Shown: piece after piece, positions 24,670 to 34,325 of the stretch | Layout of the letters: each line of letters starts with the position of its first letter | Numbering within the stretch: the first letter of the stretch is position 1 | Assembly (NCBI RefSeq): GCF_003471165.1 | Contig: NZ_QRIL01000016.1 | Span: forward strand, 35,693-99,692 | DNA: 64,000 nucleotides | Source of the DNA: Ruminococcus sp. AM22-13 | Lineage (GTDB): Bacteria > Bacillota > Clostridia > Lachnospirales > Lachnospiraceae | Direction of reading: 5' to 3' | Position numbers and translations under genes: made by a program | The notes under the pieces: generated by a model | The model's database searches: none | The model's input: the letters and a program-made list of their open reading frames with translations, nothing else | What the model was told of the DNA's origin: nothing

Positions 24670-25030
24670 ATTCATATCTCCTTTATTATAATTTCATGAT
24701 ATCAGAGGCAAAAGACCTGAAAGTCATTCTTACTTGCCCGATAAGACCTTTTGACTCTGATATCATTTCATCGTAATCATTCAGTCTTTAGTGTAGCATA
24801 TTTTTCTTTGTATCTCAATCCAGAATATAAATTTTTCCATTTCTATCTTAAAATCCAGTGTACTGGTCACTTAATATCTGACAAAACTCCATAGAATAAT
24901 TTTATATCGTCAAGGAGTTCACCTAAAAGAATCCATCAGGAATACCTGTAAATTCACACTGTTCCTGCTCTAACAGCTGATTTAACTTCTCAAAGTTATC
25001 TCTCATAAATCCCTTATCATTTTCCCACAT
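24670..25030. other. Intergenic stretch with a 35-codon frame
   Basis: Mostly AT-rich. A minus-strand frame at 24923-25030 reads MWENDKGFMRDNFEKLNQLL then ends GIPDGFF. It has a coding-like composition but no evident ribosome binding site and starts inside the ptsI terminator. I would not call it a gene. Nothing else is seen. Confidence 0.35.
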
Positions 25031-25096
25031 AAAGATACTCCCTTCCAGAAAACAGGCTTTTTCACAATCCCGTTTTCTGTGAAGAGAGTATCTTTT
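25031..25096 (-). terminator. Terminator of the ptsH-ptsI operon
   Basis: Minus-strand AAAGATACTCTCTTC..AGAAAAC pairs with GTTTTCTGGAAGGGAGTATCTTT over a long stem 40 bp after the ptsI stop. Confidence 0.75.
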
Positions 25097-25135
25097 TCTC
25101 TTATAGCCACACAGATCTTCTCAATCGGATTAAAC

Positions 25136-26752
25136 TTATTCCATTTCTCTTACAATCTTACGAACCTGAAGAACAAATGTCGGAGATACGGACAGTTCAT
25201 CAATGCCCATCTGTACGAAACGCTCTGTCATACTTGTATCTGCTCCAAGCTCACCGCAGATACCTGCCCAGATACCTTCTTTATGTGCATTGTCGATTAC
25301 CATCTGGATCATACGGATTACTGCTTCATGATGAGAGTCATAAATATTATCCAGTTTTGCATTCTGACGGTCAATTGCCAGTGTATACTGAGTCAGATCA
25401 TTTGTACCAATACTAAAGAAGTCAACTTCTTTTGCAAGAAGATCACTAATCATAACGGCTGCCGGTGTCTCAATCATCACACCCTGCTCTACGTCATCCT
25501 TAAACGGTACACCCTGCTCTGTCAACTCTTTCTTTACTTCTGCAACAATAGCTTTGATCTGTTTTACTTCTGTCACAGAGATAATCATCGGGTACATAAT
25601 GGAAATGTTTCCATACATACTTGCTCTGAAGAGCGCACGAAGCTGTGTTTTAAACACTTCCGGTCTGTCGAGACAGATACGAATCGCACGATAGCCCATT
25701 GCCGGGTTCTCTTCATGTGCCATATCAAAATAATCAATCTGCTTATCTGCACCGATATCCAAAGTACGGATGATTACTTTCTTGCCGGCCATGTTCTGTG
25801 CTACTGCTTTATAAATCTGGAACTGTTCTTCCTCTGTCGGATAGTTTTCCTTCTCCAGATAAATAAATTCACTTCTGAAAAGACCAATACCTTCTGCATC
25901 ATTAGCCAGAACACTTGCAACATCTCCTGTGCTTCCGATGTTCGCATAAAGATGAATCTTATGTCCGCTCTTTGTCTCGGTTGTTTTACCTTTTAATTCT
26001 TTGAGCATTGCTCTCTGATGCAGTTCTTCATCTTTCTGATCCTGATATTTCTTAAGTGTATCTGCATCCGGCTCTACAATAAGAGAACCCGACTTACCAT
26101 CCACGATTGCCATCTTTCCATCCATGCTGTCATCATATTCAATGTTGATCAGTGCCGGAATATTCATTGTTCTTGCAAGAATCGCTGTATGGGAATTAGA
26201 AGAACCTTTTCTTGTAACAAATGCAAGTACTCTGCTCTTATCCATCTGTACTGTCTCACTTGGAGCCAGATCCTCTGCCACGATAATAGATGGTTCTGCT
26301 GCATCCATATCCCCATCGTCATGTCCGGATAATACACGTACCAGACGATCTGAGATATCTTTTACGTCAGCAGCTCTTGCCTTCATATAGTCATCATCCA
26401 TCTGTGCAAACATATCTGCAAAGTTATCACCTGTTGTTGCCACTGCATACTCTGCATTTACATTCTCTGTGCGGATAATATTGTCAATAGAATCAAGATA
26501 GTCCTCATCGTCCAGCATCATCTGATGTACTTCAAAAATAGCTGCACCTGACTCTCCAACTTCCTGAAGTGCCTTATCATACAGTTTCTGAAGCTGGGCA
26601 ACTGCTTTCTCCTTTGCTTCCTGCACGCGGGCGATCTCAGCTTCCGGATCTTCTACCCTTGTACGCTTCACGCTTGTATCTGCCTTCTGCAAAATAGAAA
26701 TCTTTCCAATTGCGATTCCGGAAAATACGGACTTACCTTCTAATACTCTCAT
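25136..26752 (-). CDS. ptsI: PTS enzyme I (phosphoenolpyruvate-protein phosphotransferase)
   Basis: A 538-residue soluble protein that takes phosphate from PEP and passes it to HPr. The phosphohistidine motif is KGSSNSHTAILARTMNIPAL (His near residue 189), in place of the more common GGRTSH. The PEP-binding barrel includes IGLFRSEFIYL, ADKQIDYFDMAHEENPAMGY, FFSIGTNDLTQYTLAIDRQN and IWAGICGELGAD with the catalytic Cys. The length is slightly below the usual 570. It follows ptsH by 17 bp and ends at a terminator. Confidence 0.95.
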   Translation of the reverse strand: MRVLEGKSVFSGIAIGKISILQKADTSVKRTRVEDPEAEIARVQEAKEKAVAQLQKLYDKALQEVGESGAAIFEVHQMMLDDEDYLDSIDNIIRTENVNAEYAVATTGDNFADMFAQMDDDYMKARAADVKDISDRLVRVLSGHDDGDMDAAEPSIIVAEDLAPSETVQMDKSRVLAFVTRKGSSNSHTAILARTMNIPALINIEYDDSMDGKMAIVDGKSGSLIVEPDADTLKKYQDQKDEELHQRAMLKELKGKTTETKSGHKIHLYANIGSTGDVASVLANDAEGIGLFRSEFIYLEKENYPTEEEQFQIYKAVAQNMAGKKVIIRTLDIGADKQIDYFDMAHEENPAMGYRAIRICLDRPEVFKTQLRALFRASMYGNISIMYPMIISVTEVKQIKAIVAEVKKELTEQGVPFKDDVEQGVMIETPAAVMISDLLAKEVDFFSIGTNDLTQYTLAIDRQNAKLDNIYDSHHEAVIRMIQMVIDNAHKEGIWAGICGELGADTSMTERFVQMGIDELSVSPTFVLQVRKIVREME

Positions 26753-26769
26753 TACTCCAACTCTCCTTA

Positions 26770-27027
26770 TTACAGATTATCTTCCAAAAAGTTCCTCATC
26801 ACTTCGGCATCTGCCACTTCATTGTCGCCTTCCACCTGCACCATAATCTGGTCGCCTTGCTTTGCCGCAAGATTCATAACACAGAACATGTGCTTCGCAT
26901 CACCACTCTTTGTGCCTTTAAAAATGGTAATGTCGCTTGTGAGCTTGCCAGCTTCCTGCACAAGAAGCAGACCAGGCCTTGCATGTATTCCAAGTTTATC
27001 TTTGATAACATACGTAAATGATACCAT
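26770..27027 (-). CDS. ptsH: HPr phosphocarrier with His at the regulatory Ser46 position
   Basis: An 85-residue PTS phosphocarrier. The start is the ATG at 27025-27027, after AGGAGGAGG; the longer frame contains the ribosome binding site itself. The catalytic His15 is present in KLGIHARPGLLLVQEA. The region aligned with the regulatory site of Gram-positive HPr (usually NAKSIMGVMSL) reads GDAKHMFCVMNL, so Ser46 is replaced by His. The phosphoryl relay from enzyme I should work, but regulation by HPr kinase at Ser46 should not. It is paired with ptsI. A TATAAT box lies at 27072-27077. Confidence 0.9.
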   Translation of the reverse strand: MVSFTYVIKDKLGIHARPGLLLVQEAGKLTSDITIFKGTKSGDAKHMFCVMNLAAKQGDQIMVQVEGDNEVADAEVMRNFLEDNL

Positions 27028-27227
27028 CCACAAACCTCCTCCTGTATACATACTTCTTTTTGAGATAACCCATTATAGCACAATCCGTCTCCATACTTCC
27101 ATCCTTTTTTACTTTTTGTACAAAATTTAAGCACTTTTTTTGACATTTTCACCGTCTTAAGTTCTATCCTATGTCAAAATCTACTAAAACACAGTCTTTC
27201 ATTATCAGATTTTATACACATGTAAAT

Positions 27228-27264
27228 GAGCACTGAATCTAATCTCTCGTCAGATTCAGTGCCC
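27228..27264. terminator. Hairpin between ptsH and the MacB-like operon
   Basis: GAGCACTGAATCT and AGATTCAGTGCCC form a 12-bp stem. The T-run is on the plus side, and the minus side reads CATTTACATG, so for the minus-strand operon it is a weak terminator. Confidence 0.5.
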
Positions 27265-27305
27265 ACTTTTTGTTTTCTTCTTATTTTTCTATTTCTGTTT
27301 ATTCT

Positions 27306-28565
27306 TTATTCGCTTCTAAGTGCATCGATTGGATTCAGATTAGCCGCTTTCACAGATGGAAGCAAACCAAATACCACACCGATTACTGTCGAAAACAGTA
27401 CTGCAATCACAATTGACGGTACACTGATCGCGGTAGGAGATCCGGTTACTTTTCCCACAACTTTCGACAAACCAATACCGGTTACTACACCGATAATACC
27501 TCCAATGCTGGTAAGCACTGAAGCTTCCGTCAGAAACTGTCCAAGAATCGTCTTCTTACGGGCTCCGATTGCCTTTTTCAGACCGATCTCCTTGGTACGC
27601 TCTGTAACGGAAACCAGCATGATGTTCATAACACCGATACCACCTACAAGCAGGGAGATACTTGCAATCCAGATCAGCTGATTATTTGTACTCTCACTGA
27701 GTTTCTGCATGCTCTTAACCTGCTCCATGATATCTTCTGCTTTATATTTCATAGTGGTACTACCGTTTATATTCAACGATGTGATGGAATTATTCAACGC
27801 ATCTGCCGTAGAATTTCCCACAGAACTCATCGTATCTGTACTGTCCGCTTTTACGATCACATTCTGCGGCACATCAAATCTAAAGGATATCGGCCAACAG
27901 CTGTCCGGAATCATCACGCTTCCCACAATTGACTGGTAATAAGTATAATACTCATCAATACTGTTAATCGTTGGCTGATAATTCTCATCCTGACGAATCA
28001 CACCAACTATCGTATATGGTTCCTGATTAATCTCTACTGTCTGTCCCACCGGATTCTGTGACGGAAACAGATTCTGTGCTGCATTGTCATCAATCAGGGC
28101 AACTTTGTTATAGTTTTTGTAATCATCACTTACAAAGCCTCTGCCTGACTGAATCACATACCCACAGGTAGCCAGATAATTTACATCAATCCCATAAACG
28201 CTTCCGCCTTCAAGGCTGTTGTTATTGTTATAAATGGAAGCACTTGTGCTGTTATAATAAAAAGTTGCATTCTCCACATGATCAAGGTCGCGTACTTCTT
28301 CTTTGACATCATCTGTCAGAACCGGTGCCTTTGAAGAATTTCCGTATTCTGAATCATACCGATTATCTCCGTCATAAAGATAAATATTTACTGTATTGGA
28401 TCCGGCACCGATCAGATCCTCTTTAATCTGCTCACTGGTTCCCTTGATCGTAGAAACAATCGCAATGATAGATGCAATACCAATGATGATACCAAGCATT
28501 GTCAGGAAGGATCGCATCATATGTGACCATATTCCCTGAAATGCCAGGCGTATATTCTCAAGCAT
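27306..28565 (-). CDS. MacB/FtsX-type ABC transporter permease
   Basis: A 419-residue permease with one N-terminal helix (SFLTMLGIIIGIASIIAIVS), a large periplasm-type MacB core domain (about 45-270), and three C-terminal helices (IASISLLVGGIGVMNIMLVS...). The signature ERTKEIGLKKAIGARKKTIL is diagnostic of the FtsX/MacB superfamily. It is the last gene of a four-gene operon with an ATPase and two membrane-fusion proteins. Such systems export peptides, lipoproteins or drugs; the substrate here is unknown. Confidence 0.9.
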   Translation of the reverse strand: MLENIRLAFQGIWSHMMRSFLTMLGIIIGIASIIAIVSTIKGTSEQIKEDLIGAGSNTVNIYLYDGDNRYDSEYGNSSKAPVLTDDVKEEVRDLDHVENATFYYNSTSASIYNNNNSLEGGSVYGIDVNYLATCGYVIQSGRGFVSDDYKNYNKVALIDDNAAQNLFPSQNPVGQTVEINQEPYTIVGVIRQDENYQPTINSIDEYYTYYQSIVGSVMIPDSCWPISFRFDVPQNVIVKADSTDTMSSVGNSTADALNNSITSLNINGSTTMKYKAEDIMEQVKSMQKLSESTNNQLIWIASISLLVGGIGVMNIMLVSVTERTKEIGLKKAIGARKKTILGQFLTEASVLTSIGGIIGVVTGIGLSKVVGKVTGSPTAISVPSIVIAVLFSTVIGVVFGLLPSVKAANLNPIDALRSE

Positions 28566-28583
28566 AAAATGTCTCCTTTCTTA

Positions 28584-30599
28584 TCAAGATCCATACATCT
28601 GGTCTAAGGTAACTTCTCTTGTTTTTGCTCCCTCTTTGACATCTTTTCCATAAGGGAAAGCAATCAAATCATCTTCACTAAGTCCGCCCTTAACAATTAC
28701 ACTATAACCGCTGTCTACCGTTGCTCCCACAGAAATTTCCTGTTTCTTCAGAATTCCATTGTCATCTTTATAAACATAATTCGTGCTGCTGTCACTTCTG
28801 ACAAACGCTTTCTGAATGACCATACTGCCCTCGGAAGAAGAAGCTTCGTAGTTAATCGTAACCCAGTCCTGATCCTCAAGCTGAAGCGTCTTATCTGTCA
28901 CTACCGCGGTAAATGCATAGTAAGAAACGTTAGGATTACTGCTTCCATAGTAGCTGTTACCACTTACAGGATATTCAGAAACATCCATAACTTCTGCTTC
29001 AAATGAACCACTTGTATAGCTTGTACAGTTAAGAATTGTTCCCTCTTTGATATCATCCAGCATCAGTTCGTTGACAGAACCTACTACATAAAAACCATCA
29101 CTGCTCTTTACCTTAAGCAAGGCTTTGCCATCGGTTGTCTCACCGCTGCCGCCATCTCCAACGTATGTAACCGTACCTGACAATTTTGCGCTGATAAGTT
29201 TTTTATTCGCCTTCTTTTCAAGCTGGGATATTTTAATATCACTTTCCTGAATATCCAGTTTCAGACTTGAGATCTTTCTCTTCTGATACTTAATCGCATC
29301 CTCCCTGGAAACTGGTGGTCCTGTCGGCTCTGCATCATCTCCTCCGTCTGTGTCACCTCCATCATCTGGAAGTATATCATATTTATCTGCATCTGCCAGA
29401 GTAAATTCCATCTCCACAAATTCATATACCGGTTTCTCCAGAAGGCTTCCATTTATCAGATAATATCCTGTACAAGAGCTTTTTCGATCCTCATAATCTG
29501 ATATGGTATCATTCTGGTGAAATTCAAGCTGATACCAGTATCCACCCTGATGCACAACTTTTGTTCCATCAGCGCTGTATCCGGCAAGTTTATTAAAGAA
29601 TGAACCCATAACTGTTACCTTTTCTTTTGCACTGCTGCACAAATATACATATGGATCATCCTTTGTACCACTTCCTGTAAATGGAATCGAATTCGCATCC
29701 AGCTTCTGATAAAATGGCTCATCACCGTCTGTAATATTCGGATCACCTTTCTGATAATAAGGATCAAAATATGTGGTATGGTCATCCAGTGATGGAGTTG
29801 GTGTCGGCGATAACTCCGGGGTATCATCTTTTCCCGGATTAAAAGAATCATCACTGCCGTCACCAAAATCGTTTGCAGAAGAATCTGTATACACCGGAGC
29901 ATTGGCAGTATTGTCGGTTTCAGTTGTATCAGAAGTGTTATCTGCACTCTGATTCTTTTTGTCAGCTGTATTTTCAGTATCTGTTGAAGCAGCACCTGAA
30001 CTATTGTCTGCTGCTCCACCATCCGTAAATGCAGACAACAGAAGCGGATGTATTGCCGCAGCCAGATAACTGCCTGACATATCTGCGGCTGATGACATGG
30101 TATCATCCGGAGTCATATCATCATCGCCTGTACCGGTATCACGGCTTCTCTTCGTAGTACTCAGGTCATCGGCATCTGTACTGGCATCCGACTCTTCTAT
30201 CGGACCACCGTTTTGGAGGCTGGTAAGTCGGTTTACAGCCTTATTCAAATCCTGTTCCTGTTTCTGCTTTTTCAGTTTTGCTATATTTAATTCCATCTCC
30301 ACCAAAGTGGTGTCAAATGAAATCAACGGATCACCTTTATTTACAGTATCACCTTTTGTTACATAAATCTGATCTATGATCAGATCTTTATCTCCATTTA
30401 CTGTCTGCGTCGCACTGGATGTCACCGTTCCGTCAAGTGTGGTGGTCGGAGTATAGAATTCCTGTAATAATCCACTGACAGGTGTGACATTTACCGTCTT
30501 CTGGCTGCTTTTTCGCAGCTGCATCAGACCGGCGGAGATTCCACATCCGGCAACTGCCACCACCAACACTCCGGCGAGGATTTTCTTTACTTTACCCAT
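28584..30599 (-). CDS. Membrane-fusion protein of the MacB-like transporter, with a large acidic insert
   Basis: About 671 residues, roughly 250 more than typical HlyD/MacA-like proteins. It has an N-terminal helix (KKILAGVLVVAVAGCGISAG), a lipoyl/barrel half DQIYVTKGDTVNKGDPLISF, a short coiled coil, then a Ser/Thr/Asp-rich insert (about 150-290) and an extra domain (about 300-400) before the second lipoyl half and beta-barrel. The start ATG at 30599 is preferred over the GTG at 30608 because AGAGGTGA lies just ahead. It links the permease to the envelope. The insert lies between the two halves of the hairpin, where it could form a wall-side extension. Confidence 0.82.
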   Translation of the reverse strand: MGKVKKILAGVLVVAVAGCGISAGLMQLRKSSQKTVNVTPVSGLLQEFYTPTTTLDGTVTSSATQTVNGDKDLIIDQIYVTKGDTVNKGDPLISFDTTLVEMELNIAKLKKQKQEQDLNKAVNRLTSLQNGGPIEESDASTDADDLSTTKRSRDTGTGDDDMTPDDTMSSAADMSGSYLAAAIHPLLLSAFTDGGAADNSSGAASTDTENTADKKNQSADNTSDTTETDNTANAPVYTDSSANDFGDGSDDSFNPGKDDTPELSPTPTPSLDDHTTYFDPYYQKGDPNITDGDEPFYQKLDANSIPFTGSGTKDDPYVYLCSSAKEKVTVMGSFFNKLAGYSADGTKVVHQGGYWYQLEFHQNDTISDYEDRKSSCTGYYLINGSLLEKPVYEFVEMEFTLADADKYDILPDDGGDTDGGDDAEPTGPPVSREDAIKYQKRKISSLKLDIQESDIKISQLEKKANKKLISAKLSGTVTYVGDGGSGETTDGKALLKVKSSDGFYVVGSVNELMLDDIKEGTILNCTSYTSGSFEAEVMDVSEYPVSGNSYYGSSNPNVSYYAFTAVVTDKTLQLEDQDWVTINYEASSSEGSMVIQKAFVRSDSSTNYVYKDDNGILKKQEISVGATVDSGYSVIVKGGLSEDDLIAFPYGKDVKEGAKTREVTLDQMYGS

Positions 30600-30604
30600 G
30601 AAGA

Positions 30605-31276
30605 TCACCTCTTTTCCTGAAGGATTCCATCTTTGATCGTAACCACTCTCTTTGCATGTGCTGCGATATCTGCATCATGAGTGATCATTAATACGGATAC
30701 ACCTTCATCGTTCAGTTTCTGGAAAAGTTCCATAACCTGTGCCCCGGACTTACTGTCAAGAGCACCTGTTGGCTCATCTGCCAGAAGAAGCTTTGGGTTA
30801 TTGACAATAGCTCTCGCAATGGCAACTCGCTGCATCTGACCACCAGATAACTGATTGGGTTTAAAATCAACTCGGTCTGACAAGCCCACTCTGTCAAGAG
30901 CTCTCAGAGCTCTTTCCCTTCTTTCTTTCTTTGGCACCTTCGCATAATTTAACGGCATTTCCACATTTGCCAATGCACTCTGTTTCGGAAGCAGATGAAA
31001 ACTCTGAAATACAAATCCTATTTTATTGAGCCGGATATCTGACATTGCGTTCTCCGAACATGCTTTAATATCCTGACCATCCAGAAAGAAAGTCCCCTCT
31101 GTCTGTTTATCCAGGCATCCGATAATATTCATCAATGTAGTTTTTCCGGAACCGGAAGGACCCATGATTGCTACATATTCTCCTTCTTCCATAGAAAAAT
31201 TTACGTCTTTTAATACCGGGACTTTCATTTTACCCTGCAGATATTCTTTATAAATACCTTTTAATTCCAGTATCAT
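30605..31276 (-). CDS. LolD/MacB-type ABC transporter ATPase
   Basis: A 223-residue ATPase. Walker A GPSGSGKTTLMNIIG, Q-loop FVFQSFHLLPKQSALANVEM, signature NQLSGGQMQRVAIARAIVNN, Walker B LLLADEPTGALDSKSG, and H-loop MITHDADIAAHA are all intact. It powers the permease at 27306-28565. Its ATG overlaps the upstream fusion-protein stop by 4 bp, so the operon is translationally coupled. Confidence 0.95.
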   Translation of the reverse strand: MILELKGIYKEYLQGKMKVPVLKDVNFSMEEGEYVAIMGPSGSGKTTLMNIIGCLDKQTEGTFFLDGQDIKACSENAMSDIRLNKIGFVFQSFHLLPKQSALANVEMPLNYAKVPKKERRERALRALDRVGLSDRVDFKPNQLSGGQMQRVAIARAIVNNPKLLLADEPTGALDSKSGAQVMELFQKLNDEGVSVLMITHDADIAAHAKRVVTIKDGILQEKR

Positions 31277-32775
31277 TCAATCCCCTCCACATCTCCGTCT
31301 GCGCTCATACCCGGTGCCTCATCGATTGGTACAAGTTCTTCATTCGGATCAATTACATCATCTGTATCAGAACTATTGTCTGTTGTGTCTGTTGAGCTTT
31401 CATCCATATCCGGCTCTGTAAAATCATCCGCAGATGATTCCATATCTGTCATATCACTGACAGATCCATCCGCTCCATAGGAATCATCATCCATATCTGT
31501 AATTCCGTCAGCACCACCGCTCATTGTCTGTGCCAGATCTCCAACTTCTGTTTTCTCCCCTTCTTCCAAAGCTTCTGTCGGGAATGCAATCGCGTCTTTC
31601 TTTGTCAGACCATCAACAATTTCATATTCGCCCAGATCATCATCATGCTTTCCTAAAGTTACATAACGCTTCTCCAGTCTGTTCTTGTCATTGGCAGCCC
31701 ATACATACGGCTCATTGGTGTCTGTGTCCAGAATATAATAGTCACTGAGCCACAGTCCATCTTTCTGATCATCCTGCCCGATATCACGCTCTATGTATAC
31801 ATGCTGTCCAAGCATCAGATTCTCTGAAGAATCCAGTTCAACATAAAAAGGATATGAAGTAGATGTCGTCTGATCATCAGAACTTGTGCTCGACATTCCA
31901 AAATACATATCATTGCTGCTATCATCTGATGTTCCATTATTAACATCAATAGATCCCATTGTTCCCTTCCACGTCTTACTGCTATCTACTCTGGATCTGA
32001 TAATTACAGCTTCACCAGGCACAATCGAATCTCTATTCTGTTCATTAACTTTTCCCTTTACCCGATAAGCCCCGGTACTGAGAATTGTAATAAATGCAGA
32101 GCTGTCTGAACTGCTGTCACTTGATGAGGTGCTATCCATTGCGCTACTGTCATCCACAGAATCTCCGTCATCACTTGTCATCTTGGAGGTGTCAATTTTC
32201 TGAATCACACCATCAATCTCACTTCTGACTTCTGTATTCTGTGTGGCACTCTGAAGCTTATCAATTTCAGACTGTTTACTCTTCTGGCTATATTCATTTT
32301 TCTTGAGATTCATTTTATTTGTTTCAATCTCAATCGTGTATGAAAGCTGATCTTCCGCTTTTGCCTTTTTCTTCTCAGCTTCCAAAGTAGAAATCTGTTC
32401 TGTCAGGCTGATCTGCTCATTCTTTAATCTATCCAGATCAAGCTGTGCCTGCTTTAAGTCATCCTCGATACTGCTAAGATCATATTCAAAAAGAAGCTGG
32501 CCTTTTTTTACCTCTTCACCGGTCTTTACCTGAACCTCTTTTACTTTACGTCCGCTTTCTATCTTAACGTTTACAGTTTCCTGTGGTTCCACTACACCTG
32601 CAAAGCGGTTGGTCGCAGCTGTTTCAGCTCCTGTGATCACACTCACTTTAGATACATAAACTACTGTATCCCCGGAGCCACTCTGACCACTTCCATTAAA
32701 ATGATACCATACGCCACTTCCAATACCACCCGCAGCAATCAGGATTCCCAAAACGATGATAATACGTTTTTTCAT
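31273..32775 (-). CDS. First membrane-fusion protein of the same operon
   Basis: About 500 residues from the ATG at 32773-32775, which has AAGGAGG 7 bp upstream. It has an N-terminal helix (IIIVLGILIAAGGIGSGVWY), a lipoyl half ETVNVKIESGRKVKEVQVKT, a coiled coil (about 100-175), a second lipoyl half, a beta-barrel with a Ser/Asp insert, and a very acidic C-terminal tail (last about 80 residues, rich in Asp, Ser and Met). It is the operon's first gene. Two different fusion proteins for one ATPase/permease pair is unusual; they may form a heteromeric channel. Confidence 0.83.
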   Translation of the reverse strand: MKKRIIIVLGILIAAGGIGSGVWYHFNGSGQSGSGDTVVYVSKVSVITGAETAATNRFAGVVEPQETVNVKIESGRKVKEVQVKTGEEVKKGQLLFEYDLSSIEDDLKQAQLDLDRLKNEQISLTEQISTLEAEKKKAKAEDQLSYTIEIETNKMNLKKNEYSQKSKQSEIDKLQSATQNTEVRSEIDGVIQKIDTSKMTSDDGDSVDDSSAMDSTSSSDSSSDSSAFITILSTGAYRVKGKVNEQNRDSIVPGEAVIIRSRVDSSKTWKGTMGSIDVNNGTSDDSSNDMYFGMSSTSSDDQTTSTSYPFYVELDSSENLMLGQHVYIERDIGQDDQKDGLWLSDYYILDTDTNEPYVWAANDKNRLEKRYVTLGKHDDDLGEYEIVDGLTKKDAIAFPTEALEEGEKTEVGDLAQTMSGGADGITDMDDDSYGADGSVSDMTDMESSADDFTEPDMDESSTDTTDNSSDTDDVIDPNEELVPIDEAPGMSADGDVEGIE

Positions 32776-32804
32776 AGTTGCCTCCTTGATATTATCGCAT
32801 TTTT

Positions 32805-32823
32805 GATGTCGACATCTATTATA
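32805..32823 (-). promoter_or_regulatory. Promoter -10 and palindromic operator of the MacB-like operon
   Basis: A TATAAT box (32818-32823, minus strand) is directly followed by GATGTCGACATC (32805-32816), a perfect 12-bp palindrome placed around the expected transcription start. It is a good candidate repressor site. No regulator gene is adjacent. Confidence 0.45.
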
Positions 32824-32991
32824 CACTACTATTTTTTTACTTCGTATTTATATAGTTACGTTTTCCTGTAACTTTCACTTCCCTATCATATCAGATTCTA
32901 TCTTAAAAAAAAAGCTTTGCATCTAAATGATGTCATTTTTCACAATTTTTTCACGTTTATTTTATGAAATTCGTTCATGTTTTTCGTTTTT

Positions 32992-33020
32992 TTGACAGTC
33001 ACCGCAAAATCTGGTAAAAT
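32992..33020 (+). promoter_or_regulatory. Housekeeping promoter of the lipoprotein gene
   Basis: TTGACA (32992-32997), 17-bp spacer, TAAAAT (33015-33020), 34 bp before the ATG at 33054. Confidence 0.7.
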
Positions 33021-33053
33021 ACTCAGAAAGTATTGTGAAAGGAAAGAATACGC

Positions 33054-34265
33054 ATGAACACAAAGAAACGTCTGGCTCCTTTGCTTTATATTTTATTTGT
33101 TTTTTTCGCTGTATTTATGAACAGCGGCTGTTCACATAAAAGCGGGTCAAATGTAAAAAATGTTGTCAGAAATGAGTTGGATCAGTTAAAGAATCTTAAT
33201 TCAGAAACAACTCAAAAATATATACCGTATAAAGAGCTGTTCCCCGATGCTACAGAAAACACTGCATTATCCGATGAAATCAATGAAGTATTTTCTCTCT
33301 TTTTCCAGAAATTTGATTACAAAATTCTGGATATCAGCGTCGACACGGCAAATAATTCAGCCACTGCTTCTGTGAAACTTACTACAATCGATGCCAAGCC
33401 TCTTGCCAGAGATTTCGCAGCAGAACTGCTTCGGACCGAAATCACAGAAGCTGCACAGGCCCAGACTGGAAATATCAAAGATTCTTCCAAATCACTTGAG
33501 GCACATTATCTGATTCTGAATCATCTTTTGGATACGAACAAATATGATTCAACTGAAACAGACTGTTCCATTCAGCTTATTAATACCGGCAGTGATAAAA
33601 AAGAAAAATGGGAGATTCAGCGTACAAGTTCCCTTGAAGATGAGCTCGTCGGCGGTCTCATAGCCAATCTGGCTGATCCGGATATTCTTTCACCGGAAGA
33701 TACCCTGACTGTCTATCTTGACACTCTACAGAAACTGAATCTGAAAGAAATGACATCTTATCTGGGTGTAGTAAATATCATGAATACATCCGATACTGCA
33801 AAAAATTCCATTGCCTCAGCACTTGCCGAACAGATTCATAAAAATTTTAATTATGTCATTAAATCCAGCAGTGAAAATGGATACAATGCCACTGTTACAA
33901 CTGAAATTACAACCTTTGACAGTGATTCGATCCTGGCTGATTATCAGGAAAAGCTTGATAAATATCTGGCTTCTGCTGAAGCAGTTATCGATGGCTCTCA
34001 GAAACGATACGAAAAATCTTTCGAAATTCTTCTGAACAGCATCAATGATAATACCGTTACTACCGTCAACGATGTAGATTTTGTTCTAATCAATGATGGG
34101 GTATCCTGGAAACTTCAGGATGAGGGAAATACTTTGGGAAATGCTATTTTCGGTACTTTGACAGATTCTCCTCTCGAGACTTCTGATTCTGAGGATGAAA
34201 ATATTTCTGCCGATACAGATAAGCAGACAGATGATAATACTTCTACTGAAAGCAGTTCCAATTAA
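33054..34265 (+). CDS. Secreted lipoprotein (DUF5105-like), function unknown
   Basis: A 403-residue lipoprotein with a signal peptide and lipobox FMNSGC at about residues 20-25. The mature part contains two similar alpha/beta segments (about 45-170 and 215-370), each with a Tyr/Phe-rich FDYKIL or FNYVIK strand followed by a TASVKLTTID / ATVTTEITTF strand. This suggests an internal duplication of the kind seen in DUF5105/DUF4878-like proteins. The C-terminus is an acidic, Asp/Glu/Ser tail. It is transcribed alone, divergently from the MacB-like operon, and ends at a bidirectional terminator. Confidence 0.8.
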   Translation: MNTKKRLAPLLYILFVFFAVFMNSGCSHKSGSNVKNVVRNELDQLKNLNSETTQKYIPYKELFPDATENTALSDEINEVFSLFFQKFDYKILDISVDTANNSATASVKLTTIDAKPLARDFAAELLRTEITEAAQAQTGNIKDSSKSLEAHYLILNHLLDTNKYDSTETDCSIQLINTGSDKKEKWEIQRTSSLEDELVGGLIANLADPDILSPEDTLTVYLDTLQKLNLKEMTSYLGVVNIMNTSDTAKNSIASALAEQIHKNFNYVIKSSSENGYNATVTTEITTFDSDSILADYQEKLDKYLASAEAVIDGSQKRYEKSFEILLNSINDNTVTTVNDVDFVLINDGVSWKLQDEGNTLGNAIFGTLTDSPLETSDSEDENISADTDKQTDDNTSTESSSN

Positions 34266-34325
34266 CGATTAGTCAATCGGATATTCGCAATCCGCTTTCG
34301 CTACGTGGCTCTACACCAAATAACT

